Source: Tateyamaria pelophila
GTDB lineage: Bacteria > Pseudomonadota > Alphaproteobacteria > Rhodobacterales > Rhodobacteraceae
Direction: 5' to 3'
Length of the DNA: 41,004 bases
Assembly: GCF_019966495.1 (NCBI RefSeq)
Contig: NZ_JAIMIA010000036.1
Coordinates: forward strand, 1 to 41,004
Shown: piece after piece, positions 1-9,030 of the stretch
How positions within the stretch are numbered: position 1 is the stretch's first letter
How the letters are laid out: the number at the start of each line of letters is the position of its first letter
Position numbers and translations under genes: made by a program
The notes under the pieces: model-generated
Told to the model about the DNA's origin: nothing
The model's database searches: none
What the model saw: the letters and a program-made list of their open reading frames with translations, nothing else

Positions 1-64
1 AGACGATGTCATCAAGCAGTACCTGGAATTACATTCCGACAAATGATGCCTCCGGCGTCAGCCG

Positions 65-439
65 GTGGTCCTTCACTGGTCTCTCGATATGGCGCGCATC
101 GCCGAGATCTGGCGGGCGGGCTGTATTATCCGGTCGGCGTTGCTCGGCACCTTTGCCGAAGCTTTTCGCACTGCGCTGCCGCATGGTCACATGATCCTGT
201 CGCCCGCACTGGCTGCTCTGCTGGCGGATACCATTCCCGGGCTACGCCGCGTCGTCAGCGCGGCGATTTTGCGCGGCCAGCCGGTGCCTGCACTGGCTGC
301 GGCGCTGAGTTGGCATGACAGCATGGCGCGTGCACGCGGGACTGCGGATATGATTCAGGGTTTACGCGATTTTTTCGGCGCACACGGGTTTGAACGCACG
401 GATCGAGAGGGCGCGCATCATGGCCCTTGGAACGGGTGA
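65..439 (+). pseudogene. gnd: 3' fragment of 6-phosphogluconate dehydrogenase
   Basis: The frame ending at 439 encodes the C-terminal part of 6-phosphogluconate dehydrogenase, the pentose-phosphate enzyme that oxidises 6-phosphogluconate to ribulose 5-phosphate and CO2. The match begins around the WSLDM segment (about base 77) and includes the family hallmarks IAEIWRAGCIIRS, RDFFGAHGFER and a closing HHGPW. The full family is about 470 residues; only about 120 are present. In the same frame a TGA lies at 44-46, and the codons between it and base 77 do not resemble the helices that normally precede this part of the enzyme. The homology therefore seems to start abruptly inside the window. I read it as a truncated remnant, but the window edge is only 64 bases away, so an upstream frameshift in an otherwise complete gene cannot be excluded. 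Confidence 0.7.
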
Positions 440-476
440 ACCGAAGGGATCGTAACGGTTGACCAACCGCAGGCAT

Positions 477-500
477 GGCGCACCGGGGTGCGCCTTACGG
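477..500 (+). repeat. Palindromic intergenic element, copy 1
   Basis: An 8-bp stem (GGCGCACC at 477-484 with GGTGCGCC at 487-494) is followed directly by TTACGG. The same layout, a GC-rich 8-bp hairpin flanked by CCGTAA or its complement, occurs at 613-638, 5549-5573, 6351-6375 and 22551-22572. This copy lies between the gnd fragment and the 3' end of hrpB. It has no long T run, so it is not a classical intrinsic terminator. Confidence 0.7.
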
Positions 501-612
501 GGACTATGGCAGCCGCTTCATGCTAACTTGGGCGCTGGGCCTTTTACCTGTCGCGGCGCAATGTTTGCGTCGACCCATCGCACATGGATCGGCGTGAGAC
601 CTGTTGAGGACC

Positions 613-638
613 CCGTAAGGCGGAGGCTCCTCCGCCTA
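613..638 (+). repeat. Palindromic intergenic element, copy 2 (overlaps hrpB stop)
   Basis: CCGTAA at 613-618 leads into the stem AGGCGGAG (618-625) paired with CTCCGCCT (630-637). The right arm overlaps the stop codon of hrpB, which is read on the minus strand and ends at 636. Relative to copies 1 and 3 this copy is inverted. It could help terminate or protect the hrpB transcript, but its resemblance to the other copies marks it as a dispersed element rather than a gene-specific terminator. Confidence 0.7.
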
Positions 639-3050
639 ACCTCTGGGCTTGGCCCGCAGGGTCGGGTCCGCTTGTGTCGGGTCCTCTGGCCAGGGATGTT
701 TGGGGTATTGGCCGCGCATGTCCTTGCGCACGTCTTCGTAGGAGGTGGCCCAAAACCTCGGCAGGTCCGACGTCACCTGGACCGGGCGGCGCGCGGGAGA
801 GAGCAACGTGATCTGTACAGGTTTGCGCCCTACCATCGGGTGCTGCGTGACGCCGAACATCTCTTGCAGGCGTACGGAAATGCCGGGTACTTCCTCGGCG
901 TAGTCAATGGGCACCTTCCGTCCCAACGGCGTTTTGAAATGCCCCGGCACAGCCCGGTCCAGCGCTTGCATTTGGTCCCAGCCCAACAGGCTTTGCAGTG
1001 CTGGCAGAATATCAAACGCCTTCCAATCGGCCGTTGATCGTACGCCACCCAAATGCGGCAGCAGCCAGTCTTCCACCGTGTCCAGCAAAGCCGTTTCACT
1101 CAGATCGGGGAAACCATCCTCCATCAGGGCCGCCCGTTTGATCAGCCTTTGCGCTGCCGGGGTAGGCTTGAGACCGAGCTGCCGGACCCCGTCCAACATG
1201 GCGCGGGCGATGGCATCCTCGGTCGCATCCTTCCAGCTGCGGTCTTCCAATATCAACGCGCCAAAACGCAGTTGGGAGCGGGTCAGAACACGTCCCTCCC
1301 GGCGTGACCACACACAAAGGTTCTGCCAGGTGATCTGATCGCCAAAGAGATCTTCCAGCTCATCCTGCCCCAATATAGCCGCCTGGCGAATGCGCGCCTC
1401 GCGGGGGTCCCCGTCAAGATCTGTCGCAACGATCAGCCGCTGACCCGCCAGCGCGTCCCCCGCCGGCATCGCTGCGCCCTTGCCGCCGGAAAGCACATAT
1501 CGGGGCGCATCGCCGGAACGGCGCAGCCCGATGCGGTCGGGATAGGCCAGTGCCGCCATCGCGGCCGTACTGAGTTTGACGCCCGTGTTGCCGCGCCGCA
1601 GCCGTTTGGCTTCGTCGCGGATGCGCTGCACCGTGCCGCGATGCACGCGACCCTCAAAGGCGCGGGGGTCTGCAATCGCGCGCAACCGCAGCGTCAGGTC
1701 AGTGCCCTGGTTGCGCATCGGGTCACGCTCGGCCAGCAAGGCGGCAAGGGTCGCGGCCTGATCCCCCGCGGTTTCCAGCATATGCGCCAGACGTGGATGC
1801 AGGGGCTGGCGGGCCAGGGCCTTGCCATGCTCCGTGATGCGTCCGTTTTCGTCCAGCGCGCCGAGCATCCGCAGGACTGCACGTGCTTCGGCCAACCGCC
1901 CGGCATGGGGCGGTGTGACGAACCGCAGGCTGTCTTCGCTGCCGCCCCACATGGCCAGTTCCAATGCAAAGGCACCAAGGTCACCGGCTTCGATCTCCGG
2001 CGGGGGAAAGGCGGCCAGCGCGCCGTCTTCGCCGCGTGTCCAGAGCTTGTAGGCGACACCGGGGGCGACACGGCCCGCGCGCCCCGCCCGCTGGGTCGCT
2101 TCGGCCCGGGTTACCCGTTCGGTGATCAGCCGCGACATGCCGGAGGACGGGTCAAAGCGCGCGCGCCGCGACCGCCCGCCATCGACGACGATACGGATGT
2201 CGGGAATGGTCAGGGAAGTTTCTGCAATGGAGGTGGCCAGCACGATCTTGCGCGCGGCGCTGGGCGCAATCGCGGCCCGTTGTGCTTTGAAATCCATCGC
2301 ACCGAACAGCGGGTGGATCGGCACAGGTCCGGTTTTTCCTTCCAGTAACGCGGCTGTGCGCCTGATTTCGCCCTCACCCGGCAAGAACGCCAGAAGACTG
2401 CCCTCGGCCTCGGACAGGGCGTGCAGGATGAGGTCCGAAACGCTGGCCTCGAACCGCTGGTCCTTGGGCGATGGTTTGGGCAACCACTGGGCCGTCACTT
2501 CAAAGCTTTTGCCTTCCGACGTCAGGATCGGGGCCCGCATGACGTCGGCCACGGGGCCTGCGTCCAATGTGGCAGACATCGCGAGCAAGATCAGGTCTTC
2601 GCGCAGCGCATCGGCGACTTCGAGACAGAGCGCCAACCCCAGATCGGCATTGAGCGAGCGTTCGTGAAATTCATCAAATATCACCGCCCCGATGCCCGGC
2701 AGGTCAGGATCGGATTGCAACATGCGGGTCAGAATGCCTTCGGTCACCACTTCGATCCGCGTTTGTGGGCTTACGGTGCTGTCGCCCCGGATGCGGTAAC
2801 CGACGGTCTGGCCGGTTTTTTCACCCAAGGTCGCGGCCATGCGGTCGGCAGCGGCGCGGGCGGCCAGGCGGCGCGGCTCCAGCATCAGGATTTTGCCCCG
2901 CGTCAGGCCCGCTTCAAGCATCGCCAACGGCACGCGGGTCGTTTTCCCGGCCCCGGGAGGGGCTTGCAGCACCGCGCGGCCATCACGGCGCAGGCTCTCC
3001 AGCACCTCAGGGAGGATCGCATCGATGGGCAAGGGGTCTGTGGGCGTCAT
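636..3050 (-). CDS. hrpB: ATP-dependent RNA helicase HrpB (DEAH family)
   Basis: An 804-residue DEAH-box helicase of the HrpB type. Walker A (PPGAGKTT) lies at residues 31-38, the DEFH Walker B motif at 126-129, SAT at 159-161 and the QRAGRAGR motif VI at 320-327. These are followed by the HA2 domain and the long HrpB-specific C-terminal region, which ends in KPRG. The usual family length is about 820 residues, so the gene looks intact. I chose the ATG at 3050 (MTPTDPLPID); the open frame extends further upstream, but that extension would run into the divergent meaB promoter and lacks family resemblance. HrpB helicases are thought to remodel RNA or RNP in the cytoplasm; the physiological substrate is not settled. 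The gene is divergent from meaB with a 94-bp intergenic region. Confidence 0.95.
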   Translation of the reverse strand: MTPTDPLPIDAILPEVLESLRRDGRAVLQAPPGAGKTTRVPLAMLEAGLTRGKILMLEPRRLAARAAADRMAATLGEKTGQTVGYRIRGDSTVSPQTRIEVVTEGILTRMLQSDPDLPGIGAVIFDEFHERSLNADLGLALCLEVADALREDLILLAMSATLDAGPVADVMRAPILTSEGKSFEVTAQWLPKPSPKDQRFEASVSDLILHALSEAEGSLLAFLPGEGEIRRTAALLEGKTGPVPIHPLFGAMDFKAQRAAIAPSAARKIVLATSIAETSLTIPDIRIVVDGGRSRRARFDPSSGMSRLITERVTRAEATQRAGRAGRVAPGVAYKLWTRGEDGALAAFPPPEIEAGDLGAFALELAMWGGSEDSLRFVTPPHAGRLAEARAVLRMLGALDENGRITEHGKALARQPLHPRLAHMLETAGDQAATLAALLAERDPMRNQGTDLTLRLRAIADPRAFEGRVHRGTVQRIRDEAKRLRRGNTGVKLSTAAMAALAYPDRIGLRRSGDAPRYVLSGGKGAAMPAGDALAGQRLIVATDLDGDPREARIRQAAILGQDELEDLFGDQITWQNLCVWSRREGRVLTRSQLRFGALILEDRSWKDATEDAIARAMLDGVRQLGLKPTPAAQRLIKRAALMEDGFPDLSETALLDTVEDWLLPHLGGVRSTADWKAFDILPALQSLLGWDQMQALDRAVPGHFKTPLGRKVPIDYAEEVPGISVRLQEMFGVTQHPMVGRKPVQITLLSPARRPVQVTSDLPRFWATSYEDVRKDMRGQYPKHPWPEDPTQADPTLRAKPRG

Positions 3051-3144
3051 GGCGCGCCTTATGGCCCATGTCAGCGCGCGCGCCAACACTGGACATTTGC
3101 CCGCCGCTTTCCCAAAAACAGGTCGACACAGAAAAGGCAGACCG

Positions 3145-4128
3145 ATGGACACAACCGATTTGGCGACACGCATCGCAGCGGGCGAGAGGCGCGCTCTGGC
3201 GCGCGGCATCACGCTGGTTGAAAGCACGCGCGCCGATCAGCGCGCGCAGGCGGCCGAGGTGCTGACCGCGTTGCCGCGGGATCGTCAGGCGCTGCGCATC
3301 GGGTTGTCGGGAACACCGGGCGTGGGCAAGTCGACCTTTATCGAGACATTCGGGATGATGCTGGTGGCAAAGGGCCTGCGCGTGGCGGTGCTGGCGGTCG
3401 ACCCGTCGTCGGCGCGATCAGGCGGATCGATCCTGGGTGACAAGACACGCATGGACCGGCTGAGCCGCGAGGCGAACGCCTTTATCCGGCCGTCACCCAG
3501 CCAGACCCATCTGGGCGGCGTGGCACGCCGCACCCGCGAGGCGGTGACCTTGTGCGAAGGGGCGGGGTTCGACGTGGTACTGATTGAAACCGTTGGTGTG
3601 GGACAATCGGAAACCGTCGTGGCACAGATGGCCGACCTGTTCTTGCTGTTGCTGGCGCCTGCCGGTGGCGACGAGTTGCAGGGCGTCAAACGGGGCATCA
3701 TGGAAATGGCGGACATGATCCTGATCAACAAGGCCGATGGGGACCTGAAACCGGCGGCCACGCGCACCTGCGCGGATTATGCGGGTGCACTGCGGTTGTT
3801 GCGAAAACGACCCCAGGACCCGGACGGTTTTCCCAAGGCCCGGATGGTGTCGGCCCTGCACGAAGACGGCATCCTCGCGGCCTGGGACGAGATGCAAAGC
3901 CTTGCCGAATGGCGCCGCGATGCCGGATTTTTCGAAGGAACACGCGCCGAGCAGGCGCGCTATTGGTTCGAGCAGGACGTGCGCGCGGCGCTTTTGGCGC
4001 AGCTGGACACCGCAAGCGCGCGGGCCAGGATGGCAGAGCTCGGCACTGCCGTCGCTGACGGGACGCTCGACCCTGCCGTTGCGGCAACGCGTATGCTGGC
4101 GCATCTGACGGCTGAAAAGGGGGGCTGA
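3145..4128 (+). CDS. meaB: Methylmalonyl-CoA mutase-associated GTPase MeaB (ArgK family)
   Basis: A 327-residue G3E-family GTPase. The P-loop GTPGVGKST is at residues 56-64, followed by AVDPSS, the ETVGVGQSE switch region and NKAD (base recognition). MeaB gates cofactor loading and protects adenosylcobalamin-dependent methylmalonyl-CoA mutase (or a related acyl-CoA mutase such as ethylmalonyl-CoA mutase in this group) from inactivation. No mutase gene is present in the window, so the partner must be encoded elsewhere. The start is the ATG at 3145 ([10 protein letters not shown]), which fits the family length of about 330. The gene is divergent from hrpB and is followed by rpmB 148 bp downstream. 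Confidence 0.93.
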   Translation: MDTTDLATRIAAGERRALARGITLVESTRADQRAQAAEVLTALPRDRQALRIGLSGTPGVGKSTFIETFGMMLVAKGLRVAVLAVDPSSARSGGSILGDKTRMDRLSREANAFIRPSPSQTHLGGVARRTREAVTLCEGAGFDVVLIETVGVGQSETVVAQMADLFLLLLAPAGGDELQGVKRGIMEMADMILINKADGDLKPAATRTCADYAGALRLLRKRPQDPDGFPKARMVSALHEDGILAAWDEMQSLAEWRRDAGFFEGTRAEQARYWFEQDVRAALLAQLDTASARARMAELGTAVADGTLDPAVAATRMLAHLTAEKGG

Positions 4129-4276
4129 TCCACGCCATTGCGGGTTGACCCTGCCCGCGATTCCCCCTAAAGCCCGCAAACGAATTTTAGCATGCGTGGG
4201 CGAGGTGCCGCGCGGTCGTCGTTTTACAACCGGGCTCGCGGGGGTAACACGACAGACAGATGAAGAGGATAACCCA

Positions 4277-4567
4277 ATGTCGCGTGTATGCGAACTGACC
4301 GGTAAAGGCCCTATGGTTGGCAACAATGTCAGCCACGCGAAAAACAGAACGCGCCGGCGCTTTTTGCCTAACCTGAATGACGTCACGCTGCAGTCCGAGA
4401 CGCTGGGCCGCGGTATCAAGATGCGGATTTCTGCATCCGCGTTGCGCTCGGTTGATCACCGTGGTGGTCTTGACGCCTACCTTGCGAAGGCAAAAGACAC
4501 TGAGTTGTCGGCCAATGCGCAAAAAGTGAAAAAAGAGATCGCCAAGGCACAAGCGGCAGTCGCTTAA
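4277..4567 (+). CDS. rpmB: 50S ribosomal protein L28
   Basis: A 96-residue bL28 protein beginning [12 protein letters not shown], followed by [18 protein letters not shown], the diagnostic N-terminal core of the family. The C-terminal tail is rich in Lys and Ala and ends in AQAAVA; a length near 96 is usual for alphaproteobacteria (E. coli L28 is 78). The start is fixed by the conserved N terminus and by a purine-rich GAAGAGGA sequence just upstream. It is monocistronic: 148 bp separate it from meaB, and a strong intrinsic terminator follows at 4593-4629. Confidence 0.97.
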   Translation: MSRVCELTGKGPMVGNNVSHAKNRTRRRFLPNLNDVTLQSETLGRGIKMRISASALRSVDHRGGLDAYLAKAKDTELSANAQKVKKEIAKAQAAVA

Positions 4568-4592
4568 GCCTTGTTTGGTACTGAATTGACGT

Positions 4593-4629
4593 GGCCCTGT
4601 CTGCACTATGCAGGCGGGGCCGTTTCGTT
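4593..4629 (+). terminator. Intrinsic terminator of rpmB
   Basis: The 13-base arm 4593-4605 pairs along its whole length with 4609-4621 (two G-U wobbles, 3-base loop). The stem is followed by GTTTCGTTT. It lies 26 bp after the rpmB stop codon. Confidence 0.85.
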
Positions 4630-4673
4630 TGGTCGCAGTTGCACTGCTGTTCGCGCGGCAATACATTATCTCC

Positions 4674-5018
4674 ATGAAACGCGCAGTCCTTGCCCTTTTC
4701 CTGAGTCTTGCGCTGGCTCTGACCAGCCATAGCATCGCTGTGGCGAAATCTGCGCCTGCGGCTGTGGATCAGATTGTCATATGCAGCGGGTTTGGGGCGA
4801 CGGTGATCTACACCGATGCTGATGGCCAACCCACGTCTGCACCACATCTTTGCCCCGACTGTATCGTTCATCTGGATGCAGGTATCTTGCCCGCATTCGA
4901 CATGTCGCCCGAGGCACTTGTCGTTTCAACCCATCTGACTGTTCGGACAGATGATGCTGTCATCCGTGCAAAACCATTGCCAAACCGACCGGTCCGCGCC
5001 CCGCCTTCCTTTTTCTGA
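4674..5018 (+). CDS. Small secreted Cys-containing protein (DUF2946-like), possibly copper-related
   Basis: A 114-residue protein starting at the ATG at 4674. Residues 1-25 form a signal peptide (charged MKR, then a Leu/Ala-rich core, ending near AVAKSAPA). The mature part contains VICSG, a T-x-Y-x-DADG segment and an HLCPDC motif, so three cysteines and nearby histidines could bind a metal. The pattern of signal peptide, Cys, DADG and CPDC recalls the DUF2946 group of small proteins often found beside copper or cobalamin transport genes; I hold that name loosely. It is 39 bp upstream of a PCuAC chaperone on the same strand, so co-transcription and a role in periplasmic copper handling are plausible. 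A longer frame from 4608 would overlap the rpmB terminator and was rejected. Confidence 0.75.
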   Translation: MKRAVLALFLSLALALTSHSIAVAKSAPAAVDQIVICSGFGATVIYTDADGQPTSAPHLCPDCIVHLDAGILPAFDMSPEALVVSTHLTVRTDDAVIRAKPLPNRPVRAPPSFF

Positions 5019-5057
5019 ACCGCTCAGAATAATTTCAGATACCAAAGGAAGACCAAC

Positions 5058-5522
5058 ATGTCTTATCGTTCGCTTTTCGCGGTAGCTTGCGCTGCCACCC
5101 TGATCGCCATTCCTGCATGGGCCGACGGCATCAAGATCATGGACCCCTATGCCCGTGCTGCAAATCCCAATGCGAAATCCGGAGCTGCGTTCATGATGCT
5201 GACCAACGACAGCGGCCAGGACGATCGCCTGATCGCAGCGCGCTCCGATGTTGCCAAACGTGTCGAACTGCACACCCATATCGAAACCGGTGATGGCGTG
5301 ATGCAGATGACTGAAATCGAGGGCGGTATTGTACTTCCCGCGGGAGCTACGCACCACATGATGCGGGGCGCGGATCACGTTATGCTGATGGGCCTGACCG
5401 GACCGCTGGAGCAGGATGCGGAGATCGAAGTAATCCTTGTGTTCGAGCGGGCCGGAGAAGTGGCCGTCACCATTCCCGTCGACAATGAACGCAAGCCTGC
5501 GAAAGGCGCGCATGGCGGGTAA
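5058..5522 (+). CDS. Periplasmic copper chaperone, PCuAC family
   Basis: A 154-residue protein with a signal peptide (residues 1-22, ending IPAWA) and a PCuAC (DUF461) domain. It contains the expected copper ligands: the HTH segment after VEL, the VMQM methionines, and DHVMLM near residue 112, which matches the H-x-M half of the family's H-M-H-M copper site. PCuAC proteins deliver Cu(I) to the CuA or CuB centres of cytochrome oxidase in the periplasm. AGGAAG precedes the ATG with good spacing. It lies directly after the small Cys-rich secreted protein and before palindromic element copy 3, which may end the transcript. Confidence 0.92.
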   Translation: MSYRSLFAVACAATLIAIPAWADGIKIMDPYARAANPNAKSGAAFMMLTNDSGQDDRLIAARSDVAKRVELHTHIETGDGVMQMTEIEGGIVLPAGATHHMMRGADHVMLMGLTGPLEQDAEIEVILVFERAGEVAVTIPVDNERKPAKGAHGG

Positions 5523-5548
5523 AGTTGCGCGACCCGAGGACTGGCGGG

Positions 5549-5573
5549 GGCGGAGGATGCCTCCGCCTTACGG
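5549..5573 (+). repeat. Palindromic intergenic element, copy 3
   Basis: The stem GGCGGAGG (5549-5556) pairs with CCTCCGCC (5560-5567) and is followed by TTACGGG. It is 26 bp downstream of the PCuAC stop codon and upstream of trmB. Orientation is as in copy 1 and opposite to copies 2 and 4. Confidence 0.75.
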
Positions 5574-5616
5574 GTTTCGATTGCCCCGCTGTGCATGACA
5601 GGCTAAACGCCGCGCC

Positions 5617-6315
5617 ATGAAACAACGCCCCTATCGCAATTTTTATGGCCGCCTCAAGGGCAAGACCCTGAAAGACAGTCAAAAGACCTATCTCGCCGAA
5701 GATCTGGCGGCCTTGTCGCCGGGTCCGGTGTCCTGGGAAGAAAACCCGGAGCGCACAGCGCTCGACCTTGGCGCACTGTTTGACGGCAAGCCGGTCTGGC
5801 TTGAGGTCGGCTTTGGCGGAGGCGAGCATCTGGTGCATCAGGCCGCCCGGAACCCTGATGTGGGGATCATCGGTGCGGAGCCCTACATCAATGGCGTGGC
5901 GATGTTGCTGGGCAAGATCCGGCGTGCGGGCGTCGATAACCTGGCCGTGCATCCCGGTGACGCCCGCGATCTGATGGACGTGCTGCCTGATGCCAGCATT
6001 GACCGCGCATTTCTGTTGTATCCCGACCCATGGCCCAAGGCGCGCCATCACCGCCGCCGCTTTGTGACACCGGAGCATCTGGGCCCTCTTGCACGGGTGA
6101 TGAAGCCCGGAGCCATGCTGCGTGTGGCCACGGACATCCCTGATTACGTGCGTCAAACCCTCGAAGAGGTACCGGGCCAGGGCTTCGACTGGACGGCCGA
6201 AACCCCCGCCGACTGGCGCGCCCCGTGGGACGATTGGCTGAGCACGCGCTATGAGCAGAAGGCGTTGCGCGAGGGGCGAACGCCGCACTACCTGACCTTT
6301 CTCCGAAAGGACTGA
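5617..6315 (+). CDS. trmB: tRNA (guanine-N7)-methyltransferase TrmB
   Basis: A 232-residue SAM-dependent enzyme that makes m7G46 in the variable loop of tRNA. The SAM-binding motif EVGFGGGEH is at residues 63-71, followed by GAEPYINGV, HPGDARDLM and the family signature LLYPDPWPKARHHRRR. The C-terminal end TRYEQKALREGR is also typical. Length matches the family (about 230-240). The ATG at 5617 gives the usual MKQRPYRNFYGR start. No strong ribosome-binding site is visible before it, which is common in this window. The gene sits between palindromic elements 3 and 4. Confidence 0.95.
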   Translation: MKQRPYRNFYGRLKGKTLKDSQKTYLAEDLAALSPGPVSWEENPERTALDLGALFDGKPVWLEVGFGGGEHLVHQAARNPDVGIIGAEPYINGVAMLLGKIRRAGVDNLAVHPGDARDLMDVLPDASIDRAFLLYPDPWPKARHHRRRFVTPEHLGPLARVMKPGAMLRVATDIPDYVRQTLEEVPGQGFDWTAETPADWRAPWDDWLSTRYEQKALREGRTPHYLTFLRKD

Positions 6316-6350
6316 CAGGGCGAATTTGGGTGTGTCTGGTCGATCTGGCC

Positions 6351-6375
6351 CCGTAAGGCGGGCGTGTCGCCCGCC
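6351..6375 (+). repeat. Palindromic intergenic element, copy 4
   Basis: CCGTAA (6351-6356) precedes the stem GGCGGGCG (6357-6364), paired with CGCCCGCC (6368-6375) across a 3-base loop. It lies between trmB and aroA, in the same orientation as copy 2. The stem sequence differs from copies 2 and 3 on both arms, so pairing is kept. Confidence 0.75.
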
Positions 6376-6447
6376 CACTCTGGACGAGGGCAAATCGAAC
6401 GGTTAGGTGTGCGCCCACATCAATCACCCGCAAGAATGAGCGTGCAT

Positions 6448-7794
6448 ATGTCCAGCCACGGCGATCCGATCCCCATGACATCCGCGGCCTGCGGTCCCCT
6501 CAGTGGGACAGCGCAGGTCCCCGGTGACAAATCCATCTCGCATCGGTCTCTGATCCTCGGCGCGCTGTGTGTCGGCGAAACGACGATCAGCGGCCTGCTC
6601 GAAGGGCAGGATGTGCTGGATACCGCCAAGGCGATGCGGGCCTTCGGCGCTGAGGTCACCAATCACGGAGACGGCAATTGGTCGGTCCATGGTGTCGGCG
6701 TCGGCGGTTTTGCCGAGCCGGATCAGGTGATTGATTGCGGCAATTCCGGCACTGGCGTGCGTCTGATCATGGGGGTGATGGCGACGTCTCCGATCACGGC
6801 GACCTTTACCGGCGACGCGAGCCTCAACAAGCGCCCCATGGCGCGGATCACCGACCCGCTGGCGCTCTTTGGCACGCAATCCGTTGGCCGCTCGGGCGGG
6901 CGTCTGCCAATGACGCTCGTGGGCGCGGCCGAGCCCGTGCCCGTGCGCTACACCGTGCCTGTGCCATCCGCGCAGGTCAAATCCGCCGTGCTCTTTGCGG
7001 GCCTCAATGCGCCCGGCGAAACGGTCGTGATCGAAGCCGAAGCCACCCGCGACCACACCGAGCGCATGCTGGCTGGCTTTGGCGCCGAGATTACCACCGA
7101 AGTCACCGAAGCGGGCCGCGTAATCACGCTCAAAGGTCAGCCTGAACTGACGCCGCAACACATTGACGTGCCGCGCGATCCGTCCTCGGCGGCCTTTCCG
7201 GTCTGTGCGGCGCTGATCGTGCCGGGGTCTGACGTGCTGGTGCCGACCATTGGCCTCAACCCCACACGGGCCGGGCTTTTTGAAACGCTGCGCGAGATGG
7301 GGGCGGATCTGACCTATGAAAATGAGCGTAGCGAAGGCGGTGAACCGGTGGCCGACCTGCGCGCGCGCTTTTCGCCCAACCTCAAGGGGATCGAAGTGCC
7401 CGCGCACCGCGCGGCGAGCATGATCGACGAATACCCCGTCCTGTCCGTCGTCGCATCCTTTGCCAGCGGCAAGACCCACATGCCGGGCGTAAAGGAATTG
7501 CGGGTCAAGGAAAGCGACCGCATCGACGCGATGGCCGTGGGCCTGCGGGCCGCGGGCGTCACGGTTGAAGACGGGCCGGACTGGTGGACCGTCACGGCCC
7601 TTGGCCATGGCAACGTGGCGGGCGGTGCGACCTGCGCCAGCCACCTCGATCACCGCATTGCCATGGCGTTTCTGGTGATGGGTATGGCGACCAACGCGCC
7701 CATGTCCGTTGACGACGGCGGACCGATCGCCACATCTTTCCCGATCTTCGAAACTCTGATGGCCGACCTCGGGGCGCGGCTCAGCCGGACGTGA
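6448..7794 (+). CDS. aroA: 3-phosphoshikimate 1-carboxyvinyltransferase (EPSP synthase)
   Basis: A 448-residue EPSP synthase (shikimate pathway; transfers enolpyruvyl from PEP to shikimate 3-phosphate). It contains [12 protein letters not shown] (residues 24-35, substrate-binding Lys28), [50 protein letters not shown] and [10 protein letters not shown]. Overall it resembles the class II (Agrobacterium CP4-like) subgroup in motif wording and length. At the position of CP4 Ala100, which confers glyphosate insensitivity, this protein has Gly101 (GNSGTG), the residue found in sensitive enzymes. I chose the ATG at 6448 ([10 protein letters not shown]); an in-frame ATG at 6436 is a possible alternative. 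The stop overlaps the start of the next gene, so aroA, the membrane protein and cmk are probably translationally coupled. Confidence 0.95.
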   Translation: MSSHGDPIPMTSAACGPLSGTAQVPGDKSISHRSLILGALCVGETTISGLLEGQDVLDTAKAMRAFGAEVTNHGDGNWSVHGVGVGGFAEPDQVIDCGNSGTGVRLIMGVMATSPITATFTGDASLNKRPMARITDPLALFGTQSVGRSGGRLPMTLVGAAEPVPVRYTVPVPSAQVKSAVLFAGLNAPGETVVIEAEATRDHTERMLAGFGAEITTEVTEAGRVITLKGQPELTPQHIDVPRDPSSAAFPVCAALIVPGSDVLVPTIGLNPTRAGLFETLREMGADLTYENERSEGGEPVADLRARFSPNLKGIEVPAHRAASMIDEYPVLSVVASFASGKTHMPGVKELRVKESDRIDAMAVGLRAAGVTVEDGPDWWTVTALGHGNVAGGATCASHLDHRIAMAFLVMGMATNAPMSVDDGGPIATSFPIFETLMADLGARLSRT

Positions 7795-8270
7795 TGCGCA
7801 GCCGGGTGATCCTGTGGGTGTTGGGCGTGGTTGCGGCGCTGCTGTATCTGCGTGTAGCCTATTTTTCCTTTTCGACACTGGCGGCGGATCTGGACTGCTG
7901 CATTGGGCCGGAGATGCGGTTCTGGGGATACGGCGCAGAGACATTTGCCCGGTGTTTTGCCAAGGTTCCGGAGACGGTTGTCTTGAAATACCAGGCCATT
8001 CTGTTGGGCGCCGATCGTCTGTTGGCGGTTGCACTGTCCGCTTTCCTGGTGCTTTGGTCCATCCGGTCGCGTGTTTGGATCGCTGTGGGTGCGGCATTGG
8101 CTTACGGAGTGTCTGACTGGTTCGAAAACGCGTTTCTGGTGTCAGCCCTGGCAGGTGACACGGCTTCAATCGGTCTGGCGTCGCTGTTGACGATGTCCAA
8201 GTTTGCGTGTTTGTCCTTGGTCATCGGGGCGCATATATGGGTTGCCCGCCACAACCGGAGCGACAGATGA
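7794..8270 (+). CDS. Predicted four-helix membrane protein of unknown function
   Basis: A 158-residue hydrophobic protein with about four membrane segments (roughly residues 5-22, 65-85, 88-105 and 125-148). A loop between the first two carries three cysteines (DLDCCIG and ARCFAK) and conserved-looking aromatic residues (WGYGAETF). I do not recognise the family. The ATG at 7794 shares its A with the aroA stop codon (a GTG lies one codon earlier at 7791), and its own stop overlaps the cmk start by four bases (ATGA). This tight packing supports a real, translated gene. The neighbours are metabolic enzymes and do not suggest a function. Confidence 0.75.
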   Translation: MRSRVILWVLGVVAALLYLRVAYFSFSTLAADLDCCIGPEMRFWGYGAETFARCFAKVPETVVLKYQAILLGADRLLAVALSAFLVLWSIRSRVWIAVGAALAYGVSDWFENAFLVSALAGDTASIGLASLLTMSKFACLSLVIGAHIWVARHNRSDR

Positions 8271-8890
8271 CAGAACCATTCACCGTTGCCATTGATGGGC
8301 CTGCGGCGGCGGGCAAAGGGACCGTGTCGCGTGCTGTTGCGGCGCATTTCGGGTTTGCGCATCTTGATACCGGGCTGCTCTACCGCGCGGTGGGCGCACA
8401 GGTCCTGCAAGGGACAAATGCGATTGACGCTGCACACGCGCTGATGCCGGAGGCGTTGGAAGATCCGAGCCTGCGCACCGCTGCCGTCGCGCAGGCCGCG
8501 AGCAAAGTGGCCGTCATTCCCCAGGTGCGCGCGGCACTTGTGGATTTTCAACGCGCCTTCGCCAGACGGGCAGGCGGCGCCGTTCTTGACGGGCGCGACA
8601 TCGGCACGGTGGTTGTGCCCCAGGCCGAAGCCCAGCTTTTTGTAACCGCCAGTGCCGAGGTGCGGGCCAAACGGCGTTGGACCGAATTGAAAGAACGCGG
8701 CGAAGATGCGGATTTCGAGCAGGTGCTGGAAGACGTCCGGATCAGGGACGCACGCGATACAGAGCGCGCAACTGCCCCCCTCAGGCCAAGCGAGCGAGCG
8801 TACATTCTGGATACATCGCACATGAGTATCGACGCCGCAGTGGCCGCCGCAATCGCGCAGGTCGAGGCCAAGCGTAGCGGCCTGAGATAG
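8267..8890 (+). CDS. cmk: (d)CMP kinase
   Basis: A 207-residue cytidylate kinase that phosphorylates CMP/dCMP with ATP in the cytoplasm. It has the P-loop GPAAAGKGT (residues 11-19), [11 protein letters not shown] (CMP-binding region), DGRDIGTVV and [14 protein letters not shown], then [14 protein letters not shown] and ILDTS, all characteristic of Cmk. Length is slightly short of the 220-230 usual for the family, as is common in alphaproteobacteria. The start overlaps the preceding stop by four bases. In many related genomes aroA, cmk and rpsA are adjacent; here rpsA does not follow, and the next gene is convergent. Confidence 0.95.
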   Translation: MTEPFTVAIDGPAAAGKGTVSRAVAAHFGFAHLDTGLLYRAVGAQVLQGTNAIDAAHALMPEALEDPSLRTAAVAQAASKVAVIPQVRAALVDFQRAFARRAGGAVLDGRDIGTVVVPQAEAQLFVTASAEVRAKRRWTELKERGEDADFEQVLEDVRIRDARDTERATAPLRPSERAYILDTSHMSIDAAVAAAIAQVEAKRSGLR

Positions 8891-9030
8891 TCGGCGACAG
8901 CCTAAGTTCTTGAATTATTGCACTGACCGGACGTGGCTCTGAAATATCTGCACAGAACCTTGGGCAGACATATGTCGCATTCAGCAGCGTCAGGCTGCGG
9001 TGAACAGCGCGCCAGCATGTTTGCATCCGT

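Noticed and set aside
2839-3144. N-terminal extension of meaB
   Set aside because: It runs antisense through the start of hrpB and does not resemble the family.
6424-8169. 581-codon open frame antisense to aroA
   Set aside because: It mirrors aroA, whose motifs are unmistakable; its composition (rich in Arg, His, Gly) is what high-GC antisense frames give.
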